Below, one piece after another: positions 16,479 through 24,455 of a stretch of 51,393 nt of DNA; position 1 is the first letter of the stretch, and each line of letters starts with the position of its first letter. The translations under genes and the position numbers were made by a program. This stretch comes from CAZRWD01 sp964603785. GTDB lineage: Bacteria; Fermentibacterota; Fermentibacteria; Fermentibacterales; Fermentibacteraceae. The notes under the pieces were generated by a model. The model had not been told where the DNA came from and ran no database searches. It worked only from the letters and a program-made list of their open reading frames with translations. The stretch covers positions 1 to 51,393 of the forward strand of contig CAZRWD010000015.1 of NCBI GenBank assembly GCA_964603785.1. Reading direction: 5' to 3'.

Positions 16479-17546
16479 TCACTCCGGGGGGATCTCCGCC
16501 CGTTCGAGCGAGTCGAGCGCGGCCCTGAACTTCGCGAGCTGCTCCCTGAACCATTCGTTGCCGGGTTCGCGCCCGAGGGCCTCCTGCTCCCAGGTGACCG
16601 CCTCGGCGTACCGCCCCGCGGCATAGAGGGCCTCGGCGAGCGTATCGACGATGTTCATGTCCTCCGGGGCGAGCGAATGGGCCTCGAAGGCAAGCTCCAC
16701 GGCCCTCTGGGGCTGGAGCCCCCGCTCGGCCAGTGCCCAGGCGAAGTTGTTTAGCATCTGGGGATCGCGCTCTCCCGAAGCCAGGATCCGCTCCATGATG
16801 TCCATCGCGTACCCGTCTCCCGGGCCGTCGCCCGAATCCAGGTAGACCGGGTACATGAAGACGGCCTCCCACAGGTCGTATATGCGGGCGAGCTCGGACA
16901 CGGGGGCTTCGTGGTCGTCCACCCTGATGTCCACGAAGACGTCGCCCATCCCCTGGTAGCCGCCGCCCGGGCGGCAGACGAGGATCGCCGCCGACTGCCT
17001 GCCCCTGCTGTCGCCTCCCGCCGAGTCTCCCGCCGCGAGCGCCACGACCATCCTGCGCGCCAGGGGGCCCCCGGAGGACAGGAAGGCTTCCTCCATGGCC
17101 GCGACCACCTCAGGTCCGACGAGGATGTTGCCCTGTATCGCATACCCCGGCCCGGCAACCCCTCCGGCCCATTGCAGAGTGCCCGTGCCGGTGAACGTCG
17201 CCGATCCGCCGTCCGGGTCGACGACACCCAGCTGCCTCTCCTGGAATCCCTCGTCGGACGAGAGGAGGATCTCCAGCGCATCGGCGGCGGAGAGGCCGCC
17301 CTCCAGCAGTTCGAGGCCGTCCGGGCCGAGCGAGATGTTCGCCAGGGCCTGGGTCGCCACCGCACCCGCGCCGGCCCGGGCCCAGGGGACTATGTAGCCG
17401 ACCGCCAGCACTCTCGATGCGACGGCGACGCCGCACTCGCCGGTGAGCGTGTCGACCGCGGCGATCGAGAAGGTGGAGCAGACGACATCGCCTCCTCCCG
17501 GGCCCGCATGCGCGGACAGGAGGATCATCAGTACGATGGAGCTCAT
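16479..17546 (-). CDS. Exported DUF1028 (Ntn-hydrolase-like) protein with C-terminal TPRs
   Basis: A 355-residue protein with a signal peptide (SSIVLMILLSAHAG) leading into TFSIAAVDTLTGECGVAVASRV. This is the start of DUF1028, a family predicted to adopt an Ntn-hydrolase fold with the nucleophile near this mature N-terminus. Other family segments are AGAVATQALANISLGPDGLELL, GVVDPDGGSATFTG and GYAIQGNILVG (residues ~25-230). Residues ~255-350 form two TPR-like repeats (NNFAWALAERG, DTLAEALYAAGRYAEAV) of the kind often fused to DUF1028. The ATG at 17546 is supported by the signal peptide. Substrate unknown. It lies 13 bases after the gene on its right. Confidence 0.85.
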   Translation of the reverse strand: MSSIVLMILLSAHAGPGGGDVVCSTFSIAAVDTLTGECGVAVASRVLAVGYIVPWARAGAGAVATQALANISLGPDGLELLEGGLSAADALEILLSSDEGFQERQLGVVDPDGGSATFTGTGTLQWAGGVAGPGYAIQGNILVGPEVVAAMEEAFLSSGGPLARRMVVALAAGDSAGGDSRGRQSAAILVCRPGGGYQGMGDVFVDIRVDDHEAPVSELARIYDLWEAVFMYPVYLDSGDGPGDGYAMDIMERILASGERDPQMLNNFAWALAERGLQPQRAVELAFEAHSLAPEDMNIVDTLAEALYAAGRYAEAVTWEQEALGREPGNEWFREQLAKFRAALDSLERAEIPPE

Positions 17547-17559
17547 CGGTGTCCTCCCG

Positions 17560-18048
17560 TCACCCCTGCCAGGGGGTCTCCGTGTGGGCCTTGATCGCCT
17601 CCCCCGAGCGGATCACGGCGGAGTTGTCGCAGGTGAGAGAGCTGCAGAAGGCTATCGCCTGGTACGGGTCGCGCTCGGGATAGAGGTACGCCAGGACCGT
17701 GACCGCCCCCGGCGTGCATCTGCACTCCCCGAGAACGTCCAGCGGCACTCCGCACACCGGGCAGTGCAGCATGACCGCCTCGTCCTCCGGAAGGGCGCCC
17801 TCAAGTATCTCCCTCCCCGGGTCGCCGAGGACCGCCGAGAGGGCCACCAGGCCGGATCCTGCCGATCCCTCGAACCGGAGCACGATGGCGGGGAACCCCC
17901 CCAGCCTGTGCTCCAGCGAGACGAGGTTGTGCCCGTCGGGGCAGTAGGCTGCGTTCACGACCACGCTCTCGCCTGGCGCGGTCTTCCTGACCCTGACCGG
18001 TTCCGGGATCCTCAGGGACCCGTCCTGCTCGAACATCGAGCCTGTCAT
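17560..18048 (-). CDS. Small cytoplasmic protein with zinc-ribbon-like cysteines, function unknown
   Basis: A 162-residue soluble protein from the ATG at 18048, which has GGAAGGGGG upstream. Cys/His pairs in AAYCPDGHNL, LHCPVCGVPLDVLGECRC and CSSLTC could bind one or two metal ions. The middle segment (PAIVLRFEGSAGSGLVALSAVLGD) is beta-rich. No known family was recognised. It is the first gene of a short minus-strand unit with the DUF1028 and HEWGV genes, and is divergent from the S9 peptidase. A longer start at 18090 is possible but lacks a good ribosome site. Confidence 0.55.
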   Translation of the reverse strand: MTGSMFEQDGSLRIPEPVRVRKTAPGESVVVNAAYCPDGHNLVSLEHRLGGFPAIVLRFEGSAGSGLVALSAVLGDPGREILEGALPEDEAVMLHCPVCGVPLDVLGECRCTPGAVTVLAYLYPERDPYQAIAFCSSLTCDNSAVIRSGEAIKAHTETPWQG

Positions 18049-18158
18049 CGGCAACCCCCTTCCTTCCTGCCGGGAAGATGCCCCATCCACGGGGTCTCAG
18101 TCAAAGAGGCGCGGAACGCGCCGGTCCCGGGTCCGCCGGCGGGCCCCCTGGTGCGTGG

Positions 18159-18188
18159 TTGCATCGCGGCCCTGCTTTTTGGTATCAT
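18159..18188 (+). promoter_or_regulatory. Promoter of the S9 peptidase gene
   Basis: TTGCAT (18159-18164), an 18-base spacer and TATCAT (18183-18188) precede a T-rich start region and a strong GAAGGAGG ribosome site. The -10 is identical to that of the dinB promoter. Confidence 0.55.
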
Positions 18189-18222
18189 TTTTACGTTCAG
18201 ACACATTTGAAGGAGGAACCCG

Positions 18223-20136
18223 ATGAGACCGGCCGCCCTGCTTGCTCTCCTGATCTGCATCGCCTCGTTCGCCGAGCTTCCCGCCCTGATCCCGAGGGAG
18301 GTCCTCCTGGGCAATCCCGAGATGGTGGGCCCCTCGCTCTCTCCTGACGGCTCGCTCGTCGCCTACATCGCCCCCGCCGATGACGTGCTCAACCTCTGGC
18401 TGATGGGAAGGGACGGGTCGAGCCCACGCCAGCTCACCTTCGACACGGGCAGGGGGGTCACGGACTACTACTGGGCGGAGAACGGCCGCCACATCATCTA
18501 CATGCAGGACGAGGCGGGCGAGGAGAACACGCACGTGTACCTCCTCTCGCTCGAGGACGGCAGCGTGACCGACCTCACCCCCTGGGAGGGCGCGAAGTCC
18601 TTCGTCTTCGCCACGGACAGGGATGCCCCCGAGACGATCCTCCTGCAGTCCAACAGGAATGATCCTTCCGTCTTCGACGTGTACTCGGCCGACCTGACCA
18701 CCGGCGAGGTGGTCCTCCTCGAGGAGAACCCGGGGTGGATCCTCGGCTGGATGTCCGACGAGGACATGAACATCAGGTTCGCGTTCACGATCGGCCCCGA
18801 CGGGGGGCAGATGCTCCTGGAGCGCGGACCGGACGGGGAGTGGACCCCCTACATGAGCTGGGACGTCACCGAGGAGGTATCCCCGGTGAGGTTCTCGAAG
18901 GACGGCTCGGGCATGTTCTACACGAGCACCCTGGGCTCGGACACCTCCCGCCTCCTGTACCGCGACTTCACCTCGGGCAGCGACTCGCTGGTCGCCTCCG
19001 ACCCGCTCTGCGACGTCGGGGGCGTGCTCTTCGACGAAGAGACGGTGACGCCCAGGGCCGTCAGCTTCACCTACCTCACGCGAAGGGTCGAGCTCCTCGA
19101 CGAGTCGCTGAGGGGAGAGTACGAGTACCTGGCGGGCCTCGATCCCGGCGAGTTCTTCATAGCCTCGTCAGACCGGGCCGACAGCACCTGGATAGTGGGC
19201 TTCTACAGCATCTCCAACCCCGTCAGCTACTACCTGTACGACAGGACGGCCGGCACGGCCCGCTTCCTCTTCAGCGCCATGCCCGATCTCGAGGGGTACG
19301 AGCTGGCCGACATGACCCCGGTCCTGATAACGGCCCGCGACGGCCTAGTCCTCCCGTCATACCTGACCCTTCCCGTCGGACTGGATCCCGAGGGTCTCCC
19401 GCTCGTGCTGTACGTCCACGGCGGTCCCTGGTGGCGGGACAGCTACCGCTACGACCCCATGGTCCAGCTGTTCGCGAACAGGGGCTTCGCGGTGCTCCAG
19501 GTGAACTTCCGGGGCTCGACGGGGTTCGGCAAGGCCTTCCTCAACGCCTCCAACAAGGAGTGGGGCGGAGCGATGCAGGACGACCTGACCGACGCGGTGG
19601 AGTGGGCGATCGCCGAAGGCTATGCCGATCCGGAGAGGATCGCCATCGTCGGAGGATCCTACGGCGGCTACGCCACGCTGGCCGGGATCACCTTCACCCC
19701 GGACCTCTACAGGGCCGCGGTGGACTTCTGCGGACCCTCGAACCTCGTGACCTTCCGCGAGACGGTTCCCGCATACTGGAGACCGCTGGATGCGCTCTTC
19801 GACGCCCGCATCGGAAGCCTCACCGAGGACAGGGAGATGCTGGAGGAGAGGTCCCCCCTGAACCACGTCGAGGCCATCCGCACCCCCCTCCTCGTCATAC
19901 AGGGAGTCAACGACCCCAGGGTGGTCCAGGCGGAGAGCGATCAGTTCGTGGAGGCGGTCAGGGCCACCGGCACTCCCGTCGAGTACGTCCTCTACGACGG
20001 CGAGGGCCATGGCTTCGCCCTGGAGGCGAACAACCTCGACTTCGCCGGCCGCACGGAGGAGTTCCTGGCACGCTGGATCCCGGGTGTCAGGTTCGAGCCC
20101 TGGACACCCGTCCCCGGAGCCACCGCGAGGCAGTAG
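18223..20136 (+). CDS. S9 family peptidase (prolyl oligopeptidase / acylaminoacyl-peptidase type)
   Basis: A 637-residue exported serine peptidase. Residues 1-18 form a signal peptide (AALLALLICIASFAEL). A beta-propeller domain follows (PSLSPDGSLVAYIAP and later blades, to about residue 370). The alpha/beta hydrolase domain has VLYVHGGPWW, then the nucleophile motif GGSYGGYA (Ser479), Asp564 in GVNDPRVV and His596 in GEGHGF. The triad is complete and the length normal. It should degrade short peptides in the periplasm. The ATG at 18223 has GAAGGAGG upstream. Its stop directly abuts the stop of the C25 protease gene on the other strand, with no base between. Confidence 0.93.
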   Translation: MRPAALLALLICIASFAELPALIPREVLLGNPEMVGPSLSPDGSLVAYIAPADDVLNLWLMGRDGSSPRQLTFDTGRGVTDYYWAENGRHIIYMQDEAGEENTHVYLLSLEDGSVTDLTPWEGAKSFVFATDRDAPETILLQSNRNDPSVFDVYSADLTTGEVVLLEENPGWILGWMSDEDMNIRFAFTIGPDGGQMLLERGPDGEWTPYMSWDVTEEVSPVRFSKDGSGMFYTSTLGSDTSRLLYRDFTSGSDSLVASDPLCDVGGVLFDEETVTPRAVSFTYLTRRVELLDESLRGEYEYLAGLDPGEFFIASSDRADSTWIVGFYSISNPVSYYLYDRTAGTARFLFSAMPDLEGYELADMTPVLITARDGLVLPSYLTLPVGLDPEGLPLVLYVHGGPWWRDSYRYDPMVQLFANRGFAVLQVNFRGSTGFGKAFLNASNKEWGGAMQDDLTDAVEWAIAEGYADPERIAIVGGSYGGYATLAGITFTPDLYRAAVDFCGPSNLVTFRETVPAYWRPLDALFDARIGSLTEDREMLEERSPLNHVEAIRTPLLVIQGVNDPRVVQAESDQFVEAVRATGTPVEYVLYDGEGHGFALEANNLDFAGRTEEFLARWIPGVRFEPWTPVPGATARQ

Positions 20137-22620
20137 TCAGCGCAGAACCGTCATCCTGAGCGCCGCCGCGGGGCCCCCGGCGTCCGACACCGACACCACG
20201 TAGGTGCCGACGGGCAGGATTCCGCAGTCGATCTCAACCGTACCGGCGGGGGCTTCGCGGCGCGACTCGGAGACCATCCTCCCCGACAGGTCGTAGATCC
20301 TCAGCAGGACGGTTCCAGTCTCACCCGCGACCTCGACCTGCGCCGACCCGTGCACGGGATTGCCGAGGAGCCTGGCCGTGAGCGCGGGTGCGGGGGGCTC
20401 CTCGATCCCGAGACCACCCTCCAGCGAGGCGTAGATGTCCCAGTTGCCCGTCGTCGCGAAGCCCGCCCAGGCTATCACCCCGTCACAGAGAGAGGGGGTC
20501 CAGGCGGGGCCTGAGGGGTTCACCAGCTGGGCGGCAGGGGTCCAGCCCGAGCCTGTGAGCGTGCTCGCCCAGACCTGCGCCGCGACCCCCCTGCCCACCT
20601 GCCAGGCGATCACAGGCGCACCGGTGGGGGACGCCCCGACCGACGGCATGCACGCCGTCTGGGTCGGGGATGTGTACAGCACCTGGGCAGGCTCCCAGGA
20701 GCTTCCGCCCCATCGCCTGACATGGATGCCCGCCCCGGCGCCGTCCTCCTGCCAGGCCAGGAACAGCTGTCCCGCAGCCACTCCCAGCACCGGAGCCCTT
20801 GCGAACGACCCGGTCGAGACGACGGACGGCACTGCGAAGCCCGAGGCATTCCCGCGGGTCCACATTATCCTGTCGCCCTGCTGGTCGCTCCTCACCCATG
20901 CCGCATGCAGGAAGCCCGAACCTTCGGGCGCGGCCGTAGGCGCGAAGTCCTCGCCGCCCTGGCCCGAGAGGAAGGTCTCCGGGAAGCTCCCGGCGGTCGC
21001 CTTGACCATTATGTCGCCCTCGCCGCGCCTCCACGTCTGCCAGACGAGCCACAGCCTGTCGGTCCAGGCGAGTCTCGGGTCGACGTTGTAGCCCGAGCCG
21101 GAGACTGCGGTGGAGACGGTCGGGAAGCCGTCGCCGTGCGCGAGGCGGATGTCGTAGGCGTAGTCCGACTCCTCGAAGCTGGACCAGGCGAGCCACGGCT
21201 GGCCCGAGCCGTCGAACGCCAGGGAGGGGGTTACATCCCAGTACTCGTCGGTGTCGACCACGTAGACCTGGCTCCAGCTGTCGCCGTCCCAGCGCCTGGC
21301 GGCTATGTCGAGGCGGGACGTGGCGCCCGTCATCCACGCGAACCATATGTCGTCGCCGCTCCTGGCAACTGCAGGGTAGCAGTCGGATCTCGGGCTGGTC
21401 GAGACGGTCGCGTAGGCGCGGGGGGCCCCCGTTCCGCCCTGCCATCCGAGACCGGCGAGGGGCCTGTCGGCCGACAGGGGCTCGATCGTGGGATCTCCCA
21501 GCAGGACGCAGCCGTAGTGCCAGGCGGGATCCGAGAGGCCCACCGAGTTCATCCAGCCGCGGAAGGCGGGACCCGGTGCGGAACCGCTCCCGATGGGGCC
21601 GTAGAAGGTCTCGAACTCGAGCATCGAGCCGGTCTTCGTGGAACCTATCGCGAGCTGCGTGTAGTCGGTCCCGAAGACGTACCAGTTGCCGAGGCAGTTG
21701 GGCTCGGTCCACCTGCAGTTGGAGCAGGCGAAGAGCTGCACGAAGACGGTCTGCGGGTTCAGCTCGGCTATCTCGGGGGCCATGACCGTGCCGGAGTAGC
21801 CGGTCGATGTCTTGAAGGTGTGCCCCCACGGCGACGAGTGCGACATGAGGTGGACGAACTCGTAGCCGTAGGACAGCCTGTCGCGGTAGTACGCCGCCGT
21901 CGTGGCGTCGGGATCCCCGTATACGTTCACCGTCGAGTAGATGTAGTCCAGGCCGCAGTCGCCGGATGTCCACCAGTCGTCGTCGTTGAATGCCATGGCC
22001 CTCGGCGGTGTGGCCATCGAGCCGGTGCGGTAGAGGTGGTTCTTGTCGAGGAAGTCCCGCAGCATGGCCACCTCGCCTCCGAACTCGACGGCATGGGCGT
22101 CGATCCGGCCTATCCATATCTCGGCGTTCCTGTTGCCGGTGTGCGAATCGAACATCCCGTCGGAGTCGGAGTCGGTCCAGACCCCGTTAAGGTCCATGAA
22201 GTACAGGTCGAGCGGGAACTCCTCGTGGGCGCCTCCCCACTCGTCCATCTCGTACCATGCCGCCGGGAGCCATCCGATGAAGATCGCGCCCCCGAGACCG
22301 GCGTGTCCCTGCAGCATGGCGCGCAGATCGGCTGCGGTGCCTCCGCTCATCACTACCGTCGTGACGTTGTAGCCCTCCGCCTCCAGATCCTGCTCGAATC
22401 TGGCGAGCTCGGGCGCCAGCGGGGTCTGAACGCTCGCCGAGACGACGACCATGATCTCCGAGTCACCCCTGTCGTCCCTCGATTCGCGGATGATCTCGAA
22501 CGACGCGGGGTGGGCCTCGAGCGGGCACCGGACCGTGAGGTCGTACCCCGGGGCGTCCGGGCCCCCGTGGGGAATCAGAAGGGAATGGGCTGCTATGAGC
22601 GCCTGGACTGCGGCATGCAC
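20137..22620 (-). CDS. Secreted C25 (gingipain-like) cysteine protease with T9SS/FlgD-type C-terminal domain
   Basis: An 827-residue exported protein. The GTG at 22620 follows AGGAGG and gives a leader (HAAVQALIAAHSLLIP). The first half is a caspase-fold C25 domain with likely catalytic His261 (HLMSHSSPWG) and Cys299 (VQLFACSNCRW). The middle (about residues 400-740) has beta-propeller-like repeats, such as VARSGDDIWFAWM, DGSGQPWLAWSS and GQLFLAWQEDGAG. The last ~80 residues form an Ig-like domain ending ILPVGTYVVSVSD, resembling type IX secretion or FlgD-like C-terminal domains. It is probably surface-attached or released. A longer start at 22665 is less likely because it would leave the ribosome site inside the gene. 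Confidence 0.85.
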   Translation of the reverse strand: MHAAVQALIAAHSLLIPHGGPDAPGYDLTVRCPLEAHPASFEIIRESRDDRGDSEIMVVVSASVQTPLAPELARFEQDLEAEGYNVTTVVMSGGTAADLRAMLQGHAGLGGAIFIGWLPAAWYEMDEWGGAHEEFPLDLYFMDLNGVWTDSDSDGMFDSHTGNRNAEIWIGRIDAHAVEFGGEVAMLRDFLDKNHLYRTGSMATPPRAMAFNDDDWWTSGDCGLDYIYSTVNVYGDPDATTAAYYRDRLSYGYEFVHLMSHSSPWGHTFKTSTGYSGTVMAPEIAELNPQTVFVQLFACSNCRWTEPNCLGNWYVFGTDYTQLAIGSTKTGSMLEFETFYGPIGSGSAPGPAFRGWMNSVGLSDPAWHYGCVLLGDPTIEPLSADRPLAGLGWQGGTGAPRAYATVSTSPRSDCYPAVARSGDDIWFAWMTGATSRLDIAARRWDGDSWSQVYVVDTDEYWDVTPSLAFDGSGQPWLAWSSFEESDYAYDIRLAHGDGFPTVSTAVSGSGYNVDPRLAWTDRLWLVWQTWRRGEGDIMVKATAGSFPETFLSGQGGEDFAPTAAPEGSGFLHAAWVRSDQQGDRIMWTRGNASGFAVPSVVSTGSFARAPVLGVAAGQLFLAWQEDGAGAGIHVRRWGGSSWEPAQVLYTSPTQTACMPSVGASPTGAPVIAWQVGRGVAAQVWASTLTGSGWTPAAQLVNPSGPAWTPSLCDGVIAWAGFATTGNWDIYASLEGGLGIEEPPAPALTARLLGNPVHGSAQVEVAGETGTVLLRIYDLSGRMVSESRREAPAGTVEIDCGILPVGTYVVSVSDAGGPAAALRMTVLR

Positions 22621-22772
22621 TTCTGACCTCCTGCGGATCGTTTGCGTATGACACGAGAATAGCACCGGGCACGTCCGGCGTCAGGTAACGGGCGTGGTCC
22701 GGCATCCCCCTGATCCTGCCGCCTCCGCGCATTCTCCGCCCCGTCTCCGGTGCCGGAACGGGCAGGTTGTCA

Positions 22773-22842
22773 GAGTAGCCTGACCCTGCTTTTTTCAGGT
22801 TGATGTACGACAGCGAATTGCGGCTTGAGTAGCCTGACCCCG
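22773..22842. repeat. Half copy of the 5563-5734 inverted-repeat element
   Basis: Two direct copies of the 16-base core (GAGTAGCCTGACCCTG at 22773-22788 and GAGTAGCCTGACCCCG at 22827-22842) enclose about 38 bases that resemble 5682-5719, including TTGT/TGATG-ACGACAGCGA-like sequence and GCTTGAGTAG. It corresponds to the right half of the complete element. It lies between two minus-strand genes, one base from the stop codon of the upstream one, just as the full copy touches its neighbours' stop codons. Confidence 0.7.
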
Positions 22843-22843
22843 A

Positions 22844-24454
22844 TCAGCGAAGGACCACGGCGGACACGGGGCGCGGGCCGGCCGTCCAGACCGGGTCGGC
22901 ATCGGCGGGCACGAATCCCCTGCAGATCAGGCACTCGACCCCGAGGGCCTCCAGGAGGCTGTCGGCCTCAGCGGACGGCCATGAGGCGAGTATCTCGGCC
23001 GTGGCGCGATACCCTTCCGGCAGACTCGTGCTGTAACCGTTCACCATCGGGGTGAAGTGGACGGTCTGGCCCAGGAGGTTCCCGCACTCGTAGGACGGAT
23101 CGTCGAGGTCGTACCTGACCGGCAGGATGGCTATCGCCTCGAAGTCGCGGGCGTAGAGCCAGTTGTGGAAGGGCTCGGGCCTGGCGCCGACGAGTGGCAT
23201 GGGTCCGGGCCAGACCTCGGCCAGGCAGGCCAGGATCCCCGCCGCGGCGAGGACGGGCCTGCCGGCCAGGGTCCTCCCCGCGAAGAGGACCAGCGGCAGC
23301 AGGAAGAGGAACGCGGCCCGCCCCGGAAGCCTTATGGACGAGAATCCCGGGAGGTCGGCCAGGATCCTCCACGGGCCGGGGGCGAGCTGTCTGCCGAAGA
23401 GGACGATCGTGGGTCCGATCGAGACCGCGGCGAAGACCAGGCAGACGGCGAGGAGGAACCAGCCGCCCTCGAGACGGTCCCCCCTCTTGCGCCTGAAGGC
23501 CCAGGCGGCCGCCCCGAGGAGCGGTGCGATGCCCGGCCAGAACGCCGTCTCCCCGGCTGTCGACGCAGGCCGCAGCCTTCCGGTGAGCAGGCTGCTCTCC
23601 CACGGCGAGACGAACGACGAGAGGTCGGCCGAGGCCATCATGTCGGCCGGCCATCTCTGGGAATGCTGGAAATGATTCCAGAGAAGAGGTATGCAGGCGG
23701 CGAACCCGGCCGCTGTCCAGGCCGCCGCCTTCACGGCCGCCCTGCGCCCTCCCGCGTGCCAGATCCACGGCAGCATCAGGATCAGCGCCATGCCCAGGAA
23801 CACGGCGTAGTAGAGGGATGCCATCGTCTGGAGCGCGACGAGGATCCCGATCCATGCCGCCCCGCCCCGGCCCCGCGAGACCATCCAGGCCTGTCTCAGG
23901 GCCAGCACCGAGAGCCCCGCCGAGAACAGCTGGACATGCCAGAGATGGCTCTGGAAGAAGGGCATGCACACGAAGGCCCCGCCCGCGAAAAGGGCGCCCG
24001 GAGGGGCGATGCCCAGCTCGCGGGCGAGCAGGAACACGGAGAGGCCGGCGAAGGCCAGCGACAGCACGAGGACGATGTTGTGCGCGGCCAGGGGGCCGAG
24101 ACCCGCGAGCCTCGCCGGGAGGGCGGCCAGCGTCTGTGTCAGCAGCAGGTCGTTGCGGCCCGCGGCGTCGGGCTGGCCCAGGAAGACCGGGGGTTCGAGC
24201 GGATTCTCCATCCCGAGCAGGGCATGGTGGTTCCAGGCCATGAGCCAGGCGTTGAAGAACGTGTCGGTGCCGTCATGCGCGCCCGATGAGGGTCTCACGG
24301 CCAGGGGCCATGTAACGGCCGCGGCCAGGGCCGCCATCGTCAGAGCGGCCGCGATGATCCAGCCGGGTCCTCCCCCCGGCGCGGATGAACGGCCGGCGGA
24401 GCCCCGTCCGCGCGCTCCGCCGCCTCCGGACCGGCCGCGGGTCCGGCCGCCCAA
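22844..24454 (-). CDS. Polytopic membrane protein, GT-C/YfhO-like glycosyltransferase candidate
   Basis: A 536-residue protein. A Gly/Arg-rich N-terminal stretch of ~30 residues is followed by about 11 hydrophobic helices and a soluble C-terminal part of ~120 residues. The first periplasmic loop has GAHDGTDTFFNAWLMAW, an acidic motif in the position used by GT-C enzymes for lipid-linked sugar transfer. This and the topology suggest a polyprenyl-phosphate-sugar-dependent transferase, though substrate and activity are inferred. The TTG start at 24454 lies two bases after the ProRS stop, so the two genes are probably co-transcribed. The stop is next to the half-copy repeat. Confidence 0.6.
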   Translation of the reverse strand: MGGRTRGRSGGGGARGRGSAGRSSAPGGGPGWIIAAALTMAALAAAVTWPLAVRPSSGAHDGTDTFFNAWLMAWNHHALLGMENPLEPPVFLGQPDAAGRNDLLLTQTLAALPARLAGLGPLAAHNIVLVLSLAFAGLSVFLLARELGIAPPGALFAGGAFVCMPFFQSHLWHVQLFSAGLSVLALRQAWMVSRGRGGAAWIGILVALQTMASLYYAVFLGMALILMLPWIWHAGGRRAAVKAAAWTAAGFAACIPLLWNHFQHSQRWPADMMASADLSSFVSPWESSLLTGRLRPASTAGETAFWPGIAPLLGAAAWAFRRKRGDRLEGGWFLLAVCLVFAAVSIGPTIVLFGRQLAPGPWRILADLPGFSSIRLPGRAAFLFLLPLVLFAGRTLAGRPVLAAAGILACLAEVWPGPMPLVGARPEPFHNWLYARDFEAIAILPVRYDLDDPSYECGNLLGQTVHFTPMVNGYSTSLPEGYRATAEILASWPSAEADSLLEALGVECLICRGFVPADADPVWTAGPRPVSAVVLR

Positions 24455-24455
24455 C

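Noticed and set aside
20722..22626. Long plus-strand open frame opposite the C25 protease
   Set aside because: The minus-strand protein has a signal peptide, catalytic residues and a sorting-like domain. The antisense frame does not.
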